Assembly (NCBI GenBank): GCA_964476155.1
Contig: CAYYYS010000002.1
Coordinates: 77,864 to 141,863 of the forward strand
Length of the DNA: 64,000 bases
DNA from: JAHIYU01 sp964476155
GTDB lineage: Bacteria > Krumholzibacteriota > Krumholzibacteriia > LZORAL124-64-63
Direction: 5' to 3'
Part shown: positions 42,409 through 51,835 of the stretch, piece by piece
How the letters are laid out: the number at the start of each line of letters is the position of its first letter
Numbering within the stretch: the stretch's first letter is position 1
The notes under the pieces: model-generated
Database searches by the model: none
Seen by the model: the letters and a program-made list of their open reading frames with translations, nothing else
Told to the model about the DNA's origin: nothing
Made by a program: the position numbers and the translations under genes

Positions 42409-43481
42409 AGGGCTGCGCCGCTCTCGGGATCGAAGAGGTGGAGGTGCTCGGCGGGCAAGGCCAGGCTGATGTCTTCGCCCACCTTGGCCTGCACGTTGCC
42501 CTGGCTGCGCACGGTGAAGGGCGCGCCGCCGAGGGTGAAATAGAGCAGGGTCTCATTGCCCAGCGGTTCGATCACCTGCAATGTCGCCGTGAAGGCGTCG
42601 TCGCCGTCGCCGATGGTCAGGTGTTCCGGGCGCACACCCAGGGTGAGATCACGTCCCAGTAAACTGTCCTGCGGCTGCCAACCGGCGGGCAGGGTCAGTT
42701 CGGCACCGTCGGCGACGAAGCGCAGCCCGTCGTCGCGCACGATTTTCCCGTCCAGGAAATTCATGGCTGGCGAACCGATGAAGCCCGCCACGAAGCGGTT
42801 CACCGGTTTCGCGTACAGGTTCAGGGGCGTGTCCACCTGCTGGACGCGGCCGTCGTTCATGACCACGATCCGCTCGCCCATGGTCATGGCTTCCACCTGG
42901 TCGTGGGTGACGTAGATCATGGTCGCGCCCAGGCGATGGTGCAGGCGCGAGATCTCGGTGCGCATCTGCACGCGCATCTTGGCGTCGAGGTTGCTCAGGG
43001 GTTCGTCGAAGAGAAAAACGTCCGGGTCGCGCACAATGGCCCGTCCGAGAGCCACGCGTTGACGCTGTCCGCCGGAGAGGGCCTTGGGTTTGCGATCCAG
43101 CAAATCGGCGATGCCGAGGATGTCGGCCGCGTCGCCCACCCGCTGGTCGAGTTCGTTCTGAGGGGTCTTGCGTAACTTCAAGCCGAACGCCATGTTGTCG
43201 CGCACCGACATGTGGGGGTACAGGGCGTAACTCTGGAAAACCATGGCAATATTGCGGTCCTTGGGCTCCACGTCGTTCACGACGCGGTCGCCGATACTGA
43301 CCGTACCCGAGGTGATGGTTTCCAAACCTGCCACCATGCGCAGGGTCGTCGACTTGCCGCAACCCGACGGACCCACGAGGACCACGAACTCGCCGTCGGC
43401 GATATCGAGGGTCACGTCGTCGGCGGCTATGACGTTGCCGGGATATACCTTGCCGGCTTTTTCCAATTCGACTCTGGCCAT
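42405..43481 (-). CDS. Sugar ABC transporter ATPase (MalK/MsmK/UgpC type)
   Basis: 358 aa. Walker A GPSGCGKSTTLRMVAGLE, Q-loop region MVFQSYALYPHMSVRDNMAFGLK, signature LSGGQRQRVALGRAI, Walker B VFLFDEPLSNLDAKMR, switch His YVTHDQVEAMTMGER and a C-terminal TOBE domain (about 240-350) are all present. These ATPases power uptake of maltose, trehalose or other oligosaccharides and can serve several permeases. No permease or binding protein gene is in the window, so it is an orphan ATPase; location within the glucan cluster suggests alpha-glucoside import. Confidence 0.92.
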   Translation of the reverse strand: MARVELEKAGKVYPGNVIAADDVTLDIADGEFVVLVGPSGCGKSTTLRMVAGLETITSGTVSIGDRVVNDVEPKDRNIAMVFQSYALYPHMSVRDNMAFGLKLRKTPQNELDQRVGDAADILGIADLLDRKPKALSGGQRQRVALGRAIVRDPDVFLFDEPLSNLDAKMRVQMRTEISRLHHRLGATMIYVTHDQVEAMTMGERIVVMNDGRVQQVDTPLNLYAKPVNRFVAGFIGSPAMNFLDGKIVRDDGLRFVADGAELTLPAGWQPQDSLLGRDLTLGVRPEHLTIGDGDDAFTATLQVIEPLGNETLLYFTLGGAPFTVRSQGNVQAKVGEDISLALPAEHLHLFDPESGAAL

Positions 43482-43587
43482 GCTCGTCTCCTGGTGGAAG
43501 TGGGGCCAGATGTTACGTCAACACCGGGCCGGGGGCCAGGGAAACCATGAATAGTGGGAACCGTGAACGGTACGCAAATCGAGAAAA

Positions 43588-43617
43588 CGAGGGGAGCGGG
43601 TTTCCCCGCTCCCCTCG
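43588..43617 (-). terminator. Strong hairpin with T run on the minus strand, upstream of the ABC ATPase
   Basis: CGAGGGGAGCGGG and CCCGCTCCCCTCG give a perfect 13-bp stem with a four-base loop. On the minus strand the stem is followed by TTTTC, the form of an intrinsic terminator. It lies about 107 bases before the ATPase start codon, so it could be a leader attenuator of that gene or a block to antisense transcription. Confidence 0.55.
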
Positions 43618-43680
43618 CTGCACCCGATTTGCTCTGTTCTCGCCCTTGAGGAAGCTCTCGTTTTTGGTTCATTGAGTTGC

Positions 43681-43709
43681 TTGACACTCTCAATGTTGTA
43701 TCCTACGCA
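43681..43709 (+). promoter_or_regulatory. Possible promoter of the glycogen operon
   Basis: TTGACA, a perfect -35 box, lies 76 bases before the first GH57 start. The best -10 candidate at 17 bases is the weak TACGCA. Confidence 0.4.
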
Positions 43710-43761
43710 GGAACCCTGGGGATGGTTCCACAGGTTTTGGAGATATTTTGAAAGGACACCG

Positions 43762-45471
43762 ATGACCGCCAAGCGCCTCTCCGTAGCCGTGCTGTGGCAT
43801 ATGCACCAGCCGGATTACGTGGACGGTAAAACCGGCCGCCCGATCATGCCCTGGGTCAGACTGCACGCCCAGTTGAGCTACTACGATATGATTCGTCTGG
43901 TTCGGGAAGAACCCGAAGCCCGGGCCGTCTTCAACGTGGTGCCGTCGTTGCTGCGTCAGCTCGACGACGCGGCTTCGGGACGGACCGAGGACGACTTTCA
44001 GCGCCTCAGCCGCAGCGATCCGTCCGGCCTGGACAGCGCGGACAAGTTACGGCTGCTGCGCGACTTCTTCTCGTTCAACCACGCCCGGCGTTTCTTGGAA
44101 CTGCCGCGTCTGCGCGAACTCTGGGAAACCCGTGGTGGCGACGGACGCGAGACGATCGACCCCGAAGTGTTGTCGCGTTTCGACGACCAGGACCTGCTCG
44201 ACCTCCAGGTCGGCTTCAACCTGGCCTGGTGCGGGCGCACCCTGCGGGAGGACCCGCATGTCGCCCGACTCTTCGTCAAGGGCCGCGATTTCACCGAGAC
44301 CGACAAGCTGAAGCTCCTCAAGGTGCAGCAGCTGTTTCTGGGGCGGATCCTGCCCGCCTATCGGGAGGCGGCCGAGAGTGGACAGGTGGAGCTGTCGTGC
44401 ACACCGCTGAACCATCCCATCCTGCCCCTGCTCTGCGACACCCACTCGGCGCACGAAGCCATACCCGACCTTCCCTTACCCCAAGCGCGGTTCGAACGTC
44501 CCGGCGATGCCTGGTTTCACGTCCGCACGGCCCTGGACGAAACCGAGCGCCTGTGTGGTGTCCGGCCGGTGGGCATGTGGCCCGCCGAGGGGTCGGTCAG
44601 CGAAGCGGCCCTGCGGATATTCGAGACCGAGCGGTTGCACTGGGTGGCCACCGACCAGAGCGTGTTGGCCAATTCATGGCGCAAAGCCGGCGAGTCCCAA
44701 CCCGCGCCGCAGCATTTTCAGCCCTACCGCTGGGGTGGCGAGTCCGCTCCCGCCATCTTTTTCCGCGATACCGGCCTGTCGGACAATCTCGGCTTCCGCT
44801 ACCAGTCGTGGTCCGCCGAAGACGCGGTAGCGGATCTGCTGCACCACCTGGATACCATTCGGCAGGGATTGCCCGAGGACGGCGAGTACATCGTGCCGCT
44901 GATCCTGGACGGGGAGAACCCCTGGGAATTCTATCCGGACAACGGCATCGACTTCCTGCAGCACCTGTATGCGAGAATCGCCAGTACCGACACCCTGCGT
45001 TGGACCACTTTCGACGATTTCCTGTCCCGTGAAGGCGCCCGACCGGCGGTGTTGCCCAATGTCTGCGCCGGCTCCTGGATCCGCGGTGATTTCACGACCT
45101 GGGTCGGCCACGCCGAGAAGAACCACGGTTGGGATTATCTGGCCGGTGTGCGCGACGCCTTCGAGACGCGTCTGACCGAGGCTGGCGCCCTGACCGAAGT
45201 CACGCTGGCCGATGGCCGCACGGTCACCGCCCCCGACCCGACCCGTGTGGGCCCGGCCTGCGATGGCGATTTGCCCCGGGCCATGGCGGCCATGGCCAAC
45301 GCCGAGAGCAGCGACTGGTTCTGGTGGTACGGCGACGACAATCCCACCGATTTCGCCCGGGAGTTCGACGCTCTCTTCCGCCGCCATCTCGCCAACGTGG
45401 CGATTCATCTGGGTGATGATCCCGACCCCCGGCTGGAGACGCCGGTGCTCGGACAGGGGAGCGACGCATGA
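43762..45471 (+). CDS. GH57 alpha-amylase/amylopullulanase-type glycoside hydrolase
   Basis: 569 aa from ATG at 43762 (AAAGGA before it); the open frame upstream crosses the probable promoter. GH57 signatures: VLWHMHQPDYVD at the N-terminus, FNVVPSLLRQL, GMWPAEGSVSEAAL with the nucleophile-type Glu, and PLILDGENPWEFYPDNG with the acid Asp. No signal peptide, so it acts in the cytoplasm on stored alpha-glucan. It is the first of four coupled glycogen genes; its stop overlaps the next start (ATGA). Confidence 0.88.
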   Translation: MTAKRLSVAVLWHMHQPDYVDGKTGRPIMPWVRLHAQLSYYDMIRLVREEPEARAVFNVVPSLLRQLDDAASGRTEDDFQRLSRSDPSGLDSADKLRLLRDFFSFNHARRFLELPRLRELWETRGGDGRETIDPEVLSRFDDQDLLDLQVGFNLAWCGRTLREDPHVARLFVKGRDFTETDKLKLLKVQQLFLGRILPAYREAAESGQVELSCTPLNHPILPLLCDTHSAHEAIPDLPLPQARFERPGDAWFHVRTALDETERLCGVRPVGMWPAEGSVSEAALRIFETERLHWVATDQSVLANSWRKAGESQPAPQHFQPYRWGGESAPAIFFRDTGLSDNLGFRYQSWSAEDAVADLLHHLDTIRQGLPEDGEYIVPLILDGENPWEFYPDNGIDFLQHLYARIASTDTLRWTTFDDFLSREGARPAVLPNVCAGSWIRGDFTTWVGHAEKNHGWDYLAGVRDAFETRLTEAGALTEVTLADGRTVTAPDPTRVGPACDGDLPRAMAAMANAESSDWFWWYGDDNPTDFAREFDALFRRHLANVAIHLGDDPDPRLETPVLGQGSDA

Positions 45472-47615
45472 AACTGGTGCTGGGAATCCACAACCATCAA
45501 CCGGTCGGCAACTTCGACCACGTGATCGCCGAGATCTACGACAAGAGCTACCTGCCTTATCTGGAGGTGGCCGAGCGTCACGAGTCGTATCGCTTCTGTC
45601 TGCACGTGACCGGCCCGTTGCTCGAATGGTTACAGCGCCATCGGCCCGAGTACCTGGAAAGGGTGGCCTTTCTGGTGCGGGCGGGTCGTGTGGAGATGCT
45701 GGGCGGCGGCTTTTACGAACCCGTCCTGGCGGCCATACCCGAGCGGGACCGTGTCGGCCAATTACGGATGATGACCGACTGGCTCAAGCAACACGTCGGC
45801 GCTACCTGCGCCGGTGTCTGGATGGCCGAACGCGTATGGGAACCCCAGTTGGCGGGATCGTTGTCCCATGCGGGCGCACAGTTCGCCCTGTTGGACGACT
45901 ACCATTTCATCCAGGCCGGCGTGGCTCCGGACGACCTGACCGGCGGCCCCCTGCTCACCGACGATCTCGGCGACGAGGTGGCGCTGCTGCCGATCAGTGA
46001 GCACCTGCGCTACACGATCCCCTTCCAGGATCCCGAGGAGACCGTCAAGGCCTGTCGCGCGGTCCACGACCGCGATCCCGGCGGCGTGCTGGTCATGGTG
46101 GACGACGGCGAGAAGTTCGGCGCCTGGCCCGGCACCCACGATCTGGTCTACACGCGCGGCTGGCTGGAGCGATTCCTCACGGCCCTCGAAGCCGAGTCGG
46201 ACTGGCTCGAGCTGGCCCATCCCAGCGAGGTGATGGCCGCGCGGCCGCCGCAGAGACGGGTCTACCTGCCGCCGAGCAGCTACTTCGAGATGTCCGCATG
46301 GTCCTTGCCCATGCCCGCCGCCGAGCACTTCGACGATGCCGTCCATCGGTATCAGGACAGCGGCGAATGGGACGCCATGCGCCCCTACTTTCGGGGTGGT
46401 TTCTGGCGCCAGTTCTTCCAGAAATACGAGGAGAGCCTGCTGATGCAGCGGCGCGCGTTGCTCCTGCACGAGGAGATCGCGCACGCCGAGGCCGTCGGGG
46501 CCGACGAGACCCGGATCGACGAGGCCCGTGATCATCTCTGGCGCGCCGAGTGCAACTGCGCCTACTGGCACGGCGTTTTCGGCGGCCTGTACCTGCCGCA
46601 TCTGCGCCACGCCATCTACAAGCACCTGGTTCTGGGTACGCAGATCATTCAGACCGTGCTGCCGCCGCCGCGGGCCCGCATGGTGAGTCTGGTCGGCCGT
46701 TGCGGTACGGACGTTCGCCTGGGCAACGACGCCCTGGAGCTTTTCCTGTCGCCCGATCGCGGGGGCGCGCTGGTCGGTCTCGAGGATCGCAACGAGGACT
46801 GGAATCTCCAGAACACCCTGCGCCGCCGGCGTGAGGCCTATCACACCAAGATCGAGCAGTCGGCTGCTCCAACGGATGACACCGGCGAGGGTGGCTCCAT
46901 CCACGATCTGCACTTCGAGGTAGCGCCCGAGGTGCGCGAGGCTCTCGGTGTCGATCCCCAGCCGCGCTACTCCCTGCTGGAGCGTTTTCTGCGACCCGGC
47001 AGCGCGTTTCCGGGTACCCTGGAGGGTGTCGTCGCGGCTGACGGCGGCGATCTGGCCGCGGCACCGGCGCATATGCAGGCGCCGCGTTTCAGTGGGACCG
47101 GCGCCCTGGAGGACGATCGCTTCCGCACCGTCGTTGAAGGTGTGTACGAGTCTCCGGAGGCCGGGCGCCAACCCGTCGAGGTGATCAAGGAGGTCACACT
47201 GGCGCCGACGGGCGCGTCCTTCGACGTGAACTGGACCGTGAAGAACATCGGCGCGGAGATTCTGCGTTGCCGGTTCGCCCCGGAATGGAATCTGGCCTTC
47301 TATGATGGACAGGTCTTCACCGACCCGACCGGGGACGAGACCCCGCCGGTGCTGGACGCCGCCTGCTTCGACGCACGCCGCGACCTGTCCGTACTTGTAC
47401 CGCTCCATCGCGCCGCCTTGCGTTGGGAGCTTTCGGATGACGCCGAGATCTGGTCGTTGCCCGTGCGCACCGCCACCCAGGGGGAGGATGGTTTCCATCT
47501 GACCTACCAGGGCCACGCCCTGTGGTTCGTGCGCGATCTGGAGATCGCTCCCGGCCAGACGCAGTCTTTCCGGATCTCGCTGCGTATCGAACACGGGATC
47601 CAGGAGGACGGTTGA
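45468..47615 (+). CDS. GH57 4-alpha-glucanotransferase
   Basis: 715 aa. GIHNHQPVGNFDHVI at the start, MLGGGFYEPVLAAIP, WMAERVWEPQLAGSL (nucleophile Glu) and LVMVDDGEKFGAWPGTH (acid Asp) match the GH57 4-alpha-glucanotransferase of Thermococcus type, followed by the DUF1925 and DUF1926 beta domains (about 300-715). It rearranges alpha-1,4 chains of maltodextrin or glycogen. ATGA overlap before it and TGATG overlap after it couple it to the GH57 hydrolase and glgA. Confidence 0.9.
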   Translation: MKLVLGIHNHQPVGNFDHVIAEIYDKSYLPYLEVAERHESYRFCLHVTGPLLEWLQRHRPEYLERVAFLVRAGRVEMLGGGFYEPVLAAIPERDRVGQLRMMTDWLKQHVGATCAGVWMAERVWEPQLAGSLSHAGAQFALLDDYHFIQAGVAPDDLTGGPLLTDDLGDEVALLPISEHLRYTIPFQDPEETVKACRAVHDRDPGGVLVMVDDGEKFGAWPGTHDLVYTRGWLERFLTALEAESDWLELAHPSEVMAARPPQRRVYLPPSSYFEMSAWSLPMPAAEHFDDAVHRYQDSGEWDAMRPYFRGGFWRQFFQKYEESLLMQRRALLLHEEIAHAEAVGADETRIDEARDHLWRAECNCAYWHGVFGGLYLPHLRHAIYKHLVLGTQIIQTVLPPPRARMVSLVGRCGTDVRLGNDALELFLSPDRGGALVGLEDRNEDWNLQNTLRRRREAYHTKIEQSAAPTDDTGEGGSIHDLHFEVAPEVREALGVDPQPRYSLLERFLRPGSAFPGTLEGVVAADGGDLAAAPAHMQAPRFSGTGALEDDRFRTVVEGVYESPEAGRQPVEVIKEVTLAPTGASFDVNWTVKNIGAEILRCRFAPEWNLAFYDGQVFTDPTGDETPPVLDAACFDARRDLSVLVPLHRAALRWELSDDAEIWSLPVRTATQGEDGFHLTYQGHALWFVRDLEIAPGQTQSFRISLRIEHGIQEDG

Positions 47616-49066
47616 TGCGCATCCTGATGGTGAGTGCCGAATACGCCCCCCTGGCCAAGACTGGTGGGCTGGGCGACGCGGTCGCGGCGCTGGCCGGCGC
47701 CTTGAGCGCCCGTGGACACGAGGTCAAGGTGGTCATGCCCTTCTATGGGGATGTCGATCGTCTGCGTTATTCGGTGGACCGTATCGGCGGCCTGCCCGAT
47801 ATCCCCTTGCGCCAGGGACGCACGCTGCACCAGGTGCGTCTGCACATCTGGCGTGATCCGGCCGGCCCGGAAGTGTGTCTGCTGGAAAACGACACGCTCT
47901 ACGGCCGTCCCGGGGTCTACGGTTATGGGCAGACAGGTGAATTCGCCGACACCGCCGCGCGTCAGGCCATGCTCGGCGCGGGTGCGCTGGCCATGCCGCA
48001 ACTGCTCAACTGGGCGCCCCGGATCGTACACGTCCATGACGCCGCGGCCTGCATGGCCCTGACCTACCTGGCCTGCTGGGACGTGAGCGATACCGTGCTC
48101 AGCGGCGCCGGCGCCATGCTGACCATCCATAACCTGGCCCATCAGTCCATCCACCCCCGCGAGTTGATCGAGCAGCTGGACTTGCCGCACAAGCTGGCCT
48201 GGCACCCCGGCGTGATGGAGTTTTACGGTGAGCTGAACTTCATGAAGGCGGGCATCCTGCACGCGGATCGCGTCACCACCGTCAGCCCGACATACGCCCG
48301 TGAGGTCGTGACCGATCCGGTCTACGGCTGCGACCTGGGCGACGTGTTGCTGGACCTGGGCGACCGCTTCACGGGCATCATCAACGGCATGGACCGGGAC
48401 GGTTGGAATCCCGCGACCGATCCCGCCCTGCCGGTCGCGTTCAGCGCGGATGATCCCACGGGCAAGGTCGCCTGCCGCGGCGCCTTGTTGCAGGAGTGTG
48501 GTCTCGAGGACGGCGGTCCCGTGCTGGGATCGGTGGGCCGGCTCGTCCATCAGAAGGGTTACGATATGCTCACCGGAGCGGCCGACGATCTGGTCGCTGA
48601 CGGCTGGCGGTTGGTCGTGCTGGGGACCGGCGACGCGGAACTGAGCGCCGCGCTCGGCGAGGCGGCCGCGCGTCACCCGGCTCGAGTCGCTTTCTTCGAC
48701 CGCTTCGACGAGGATCTGGCCCGGCGCATCTACGCCGGCAGCGACGCTTTCGCCATGCCGTCACGCTTCGAACCCTGCGGTCTGGCCCAGATGTACGCCC
48801 TGCGCTACGGCTCGGTGCCCGTAGTGCGACGCACGGGCGGCCTGGCCGATACGGTGCCCGATGCGGATACCACCGGGGGCGTGGGTTTCGTCTTTGACGA
48901 TGCGACGCCCGCGGCCCTGCGCGCCTGTCTGCAGCGCGCCCTTGCGCTCTGGCATGACGATGAAGCCTGGAGTAAGCTGACGCGCGCCGGTATGGCGGTC
49001 GAGTTCGGTTGGGATAGATCGGCGGCCGCATACGAGACACTGTACCGGGCACTAGGCACTCCCTGA
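47615..49066 (+). CDS. glgA: Glycogen synthase (ADP-glucose type, GT5)
   Basis: 483 aa from ATG at 47615, overlapping the preceding stop (TGATG) with AGGAGG upstream. N-terminal KTGGLGDAVAALAGAL contains the ADP-glucose binding Lys motif, followed by TIHNLAHQSI, GILHADRVTTVSPTYARE, NGMDRDGWNPATD, GSVGRLVHQKGYD and the C-terminal catalytic region PSRFEPCGLAQMYALRYGSVPVVRRTGGLADTV. It is a typical bacterial GlgA acting with the adjacent glgC. Confidence 0.95.
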   Translation: MRILMVSAEYAPLAKTGGLGDAVAALAGALSARGHEVKVVMPFYGDVDRLRYSVDRIGGLPDIPLRQGRTLHQVRLHIWRDPAGPEVCLLENDTLYGRPGVYGYGQTGEFADTAARQAMLGAGALAMPQLLNWAPRIVHVHDAAACMALTYLACWDVSDTVLSGAGAMLTIHNLAHQSIHPRELIEQLDLPHKLAWHPGVMEFYGELNFMKAGILHADRVTTVSPTYAREVVTDPVYGCDLGDVLLDLGDRFTGIINGMDRDGWNPATDPALPVAFSADDPTGKVACRGALLQECGLEDGGPVLGSVGRLVHQKGYDMLTGAADDLVADGWRLVVLGTGDAELSAALGEAAARHPARVAFFDRFDEDLARRIYAGSDAFAMPSRFEPCGLAQMYALRYGSVPVVRRTGGLADTVPDADTTGGVGFVFDDATPAALRACLQRALALWHDDEAWSKLTRAGMAVEFGWDRSAAAYETLYRALGTP

Positions 49067-49098
49067 ACAGACGGACTTCACGGAAGAGGACAACGCGC

Positions 49099-50364
49099 AT
49101 GAAGATCCTGGATCTGCCGAAGCATACGTTGACGATGATCATGGCCGGCGGCAAGGGAAAGCGGTTGCGTCCCCTGACCCAGGATCGTTCCAAGCCCGGC
49201 GTGCCCTTCGGCGCCAACTACCGCATCATCGACTTCACCCTGAGCAACGTGTGGAACAGCGGGCTGCGCCACATCTTCATACTCACCCAGTACAAGTCCT
49301 TCTCCCTGGACAAGCACCTGCTCAAGGGCTGGCAGATCTTCAATCACGAAGCGGGGGAGTTCCTGTTCGGTATCCCGCCGCAGCACCGTGTGGGGGAGAT
49401 CTGGTACCGGGGTACCGCCGACGCCATCTACCAGAACATCTATCTGATCGACCGCGAGCAGCCCGACTACGTGCTGATCCTCTCGGGCGACCACATCTAC
49501 CGCATGGACTACTCGACCCTGTTGGTGCTGCACCAGGAACGGTCCGCGCAGCTCACGCTCGGCGCGGTCGTGGTGCCCCAGAACGTGGCCCACGAGTTCG
49601 GCATCCTGGAAGTGGACGAGAACTGGCAGGTGGTCGGCTTCGCGGAGAAGCCGTCGGATCCCAAGACCATTCCCGGCAAATCCGGATGGTGCCTGGTGAA
49701 CATGGGCGTCTACGTCTTCAATCGCGAGGATCTGGTGCGTGAGTTGAAGGAGGACGCGGCCAACGGCACGACCAGTCACGACTTCGGCAACGACATCATT
49801 CCCAAGATGGTGAAACAGGGCGGTGTCTACGCCTACCCGTTCCTGGACAAGGATACAGATGAGCCCCGGTACTGGCGGGACATCGGGGCGCTGGACAGCT
49901 ACTACGAGGCGTCCATGGACCTGATCCGCCCCATCCCGCCCTTCAGTCTCTACGATCGGGAGTGGCCCGTGCGGACCTGGATGGCACCTACCCCTCCGGC
50001 CAAGAGCGTTCACGGCCAGCTGGACAGCGAACGACCGCTCGGTCAACTCATCGGCTCGATCACCGGTGGCGGCACGATCATCTCCGGCGGCACGGCCGAG
50101 AGATCCATTCTGGGGCGCAACGTGTTCCTGGATGCCGGTTGCCATGTGGTCGACTCGGTGATCATGGACAATACCCACATCGGCAAGCGGGCCTCGGTGC
50201 ACCGGGCCATCATCGACAAGGGCGCGGTGATCCCCGACGGCATGCGGATCGGGCATGACCATGACGAGGATCGCAAGCTCTTCACGGTGACGGACAACGG
50301 CGTGACGGTCGTGCCGAAAATGTGGGGCGCGACGGTCGAGAGCGAGGTCGACGCCGAGGCATAG
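49099..50364 (+). CDS. glgC: Glucose-1-phosphate adenylyltransferase
   Basis: 421 aa. The nucleotidyltransferase motif MIMAGGKGKRLRPLTQDRSKPGVPFGANYRIIDF, GTADAIYQNIY, LSGDHIYRMDY, WCLVNMGVYVFN and DFGNDIIP, then a C-terminal left-handed beta-helix (ILGRNVFLDAGCHVVDSVIMDN). It makes ADP-glucose, the donor for glgA. Thirty-two bases after glgA, behind GAAGAGGA, and last gene of the operon. Regulatory sites of allosteric type cannot be judged. Confidence 0.96.
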   Translation: MKILDLPKHTLTMIMAGGKGKRLRPLTQDRSKPGVPFGANYRIIDFTLSNVWNSGLRHIFILTQYKSFSLDKHLLKGWQIFNHEAGEFLFGIPPQHRVGEIWYRGTADAIYQNIYLIDREQPDYVLILSGDHIYRMDYSTLLVLHQERSAQLTLGAVVVPQNVAHEFGILEVDENWQVVGFAEKPSDPKTIPGKSGWCLVNMGVYVFNREDLVRELKEDAANGTTSHDFGNDIIPKMVKQGGVYAYPFLDKDTDEPRYWRDIGALDSYYEASMDLIRPIPPFSLYDREWPVRTWMAPTPPAKSVHGQLDSERPLGQLIGSITGGGTIISGGTAERSILGRNVFLDAGCHVVDSVIMDNTHIGKRASVHRAIIDKGAVIPDGMRIGHDHDEDRKLFTVTDNGVTVVPKMWGATVESEVDAEA

Positions 50365-50479
50365 ATAACACCCATTAAAATAGTGGTATTTAATTTTAGT
50401 CTGATCACGACCCGCGTGTTATCGTCGCGAAAGAGTCCGGATCTCGAAGATAGAGGGATCGGAAAGCGAGGATCATCGG
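50365..50479. other. AT-rich gap with a long-range inverted repeat
   Basis: The 8-mer GATAACAC (from 50364) recurs as its complement GTGTTATC at about 50415, with an AT-rich stretch (AAAATAGTGGTATTTAATTTTA) between. It probably holds the promoter of the barrel gene. No classic terminator for glgC was seen. Confidence 0.4.
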
Positions 50480-51835
50480 GTGATTGCCGTGACCAAGACA
50501 TGCAGGGGCCGTTCGTTCTTCGACGACTCCCGGCGCGCGCCGTGCCGCTTCTTCCCCTTCGTTGCCATGACCGTCTGGTTGCTGGTCGCGCTCTTGGCCG
50601 CTCCGGCCGCCGCCGCTCCACCCGCGACCACGGGCACCTCCTGGTGGCTCAATCTCCGCTCGACGGCCTATGCCTACCAGACCGACGAGGCGGCCGGGAC
50701 GACGCGGGATCATCTGCGGGCTTATCAGCACGTCTCGGGTACGGTCACCGGACTGGCCGGTGGACGGATCAAGCTTCGCGCCTCGAGCCGCGTCGCCGGC
50801 GACCCTGGGTACAACGGGACCGACGATGACGTGACGCGCCTCTACACCGCACATGCCGAGATCCGCCTCGATCCGCGCCTGAAGGCGCGCGTGGGCCGCC
50901 AGTACCTGCGCGAGGGCGTGGCCGGGCTCACTCTGGACGGATTGTGGCTCTCCCTGCGCCCCGACAAACGAGTGGACGTCAGCCTGTGGGGCGGCGCCCG
51001 CGCGCCCTACGCCCACGACCTGGAGGTCGGACGGCTGTCCGACGACTCGGCCTACGGCGGCCGGATCGGATACACCGTCTCGCCCGATCTGCGCCTGGCC
51101 GTCTCGGGTGCCGTGCGGGAACGCAATGGTCTCACGGCCGAACGCCCGTTGGGCCTGGAGGCGACCGCCGCCGCCCTGCGGAGCCTGCGCGTGACCGGTC
51201 GCCTCACCTACGATCTCGAACACGAGGACTGGGGCCGCATGGAGGCCTACGCCCGCTGGATGCCTGCACCCGATCTGCCCGTGCTGACCGTGCAGCTGAT
51301 CGACCGGCGCCCCGCCATCGACGCCGCCTCCTACTTCGCCCGCTTCACGGACATGAAACGCATCCGCATGGCCCGGGCCGTGGCCCGCTACGAGACGCCC
51401 GAACGCTTCGGCGGCGAGCTGGAGTACACGGGCACGTTCATCGACGACCGCAAGTCGTCGCGGCTCGGCGCCGCGGTGCTGCTGCCCGACGCGCGGCTGG
51501 GCTATTCGCTGCGTCTCGGTGACGCCGGCGAGGAGAGCGCCTTCTACGGCGACGTGCAGCGACGCCTGATGTCCTGGCTCTGGGTAAGCGGTCACGCTTC
51601 GCTGGTAACCTACGCCCTGCTGGAGGATGCGTCGCCCCGGGACGAGCGCGAACTGACCACGCTCTCCGCCGGGTTGCGCGCCGACCTTCGGCCCGGTCTC
51701 AGGCTAACCGCCGAGGTACAGAGCATCAAGACGCCCACCTACGACGAGGATGTCCGCCTGCTGGTGGGCCTGAACCTGTCGATGGCGCGCGGCGTCTCGC
51801 GACTGGGACTCGACAGGGGAGGGTGGCTGCGATGA
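50480..51835 (+). CDS. Predicted outer-membrane beta-barrel protein linked to multihaem cytochromes
   Basis: 451 aa from GTG at 50480; the signal peptide (MTVWLLVALLAAPAAAAPP, about 30-48) suggests the true start may be an internal ATG at about 50567. The mature part alternates polar and hydrophobic residues in about 10-residue strands (for example HVSGTVTGLAGGRIKLRASSRV, RLRVTGRLTYDLEHEDWGR, SRLGAAVLLPDARLGYSLRL), typical of an outer-membrane barrel of roughly 18-20 strands. It overlaps the 12-haem cytochrome start (ATGA). Translational coupling to a multihaem cytochrome suggests a porin-cytochrome conduit, analogous to MtrB or OmbB but without evident sequence identity. The function is inferred. 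Confidence 0.65.
   Translation: MIAVTKTCRGRSFFDDSRRAPCRFFPFVAMTVWLLVALLAAPAAAAPPATTGTSWWLNLRSTAYAYQTDEAAGTTRDHLRAYQHVSGTVTGLAGGRIKLRASSRVAGDPGYNGTDDDVTRLYTAHAEIRLDPRLKARVGRQYLREGVAGLTLDGLWLSLRPDKRVDVSLWGGARAPYAHDLEVGRLSDDSAYGGRIGYTVSPDLRLAVSGAVRERNGLTAERPLGLEATAAALRSLRVTGRLTYDLEHEDWGRMEAYARWMPAPDLPVLTVQLIDRRPAIDAASYFARFTDMKRIRMARAVARYETPERFGGELEYTGTFIDDRKSSRLGAAVLLPDARLGYSLRLGDAGEESAFYGDVQRRLMSWLWVSGHASLVTYALLEDASPRDERELTTLSAGLRADLRPGLRLTAEVQSIKTPTYDEDVRLLVGLNLSMARGVSRLGLDRGGWLR

Noticed and set aside
49048..49066. Another copy of the CTAG repeat at the glgA 3' end (GGGCACTAGGCAC)
   Set aside because: Only GCACTAG matches and it lies within the coding sequence of glgA; probably chance.
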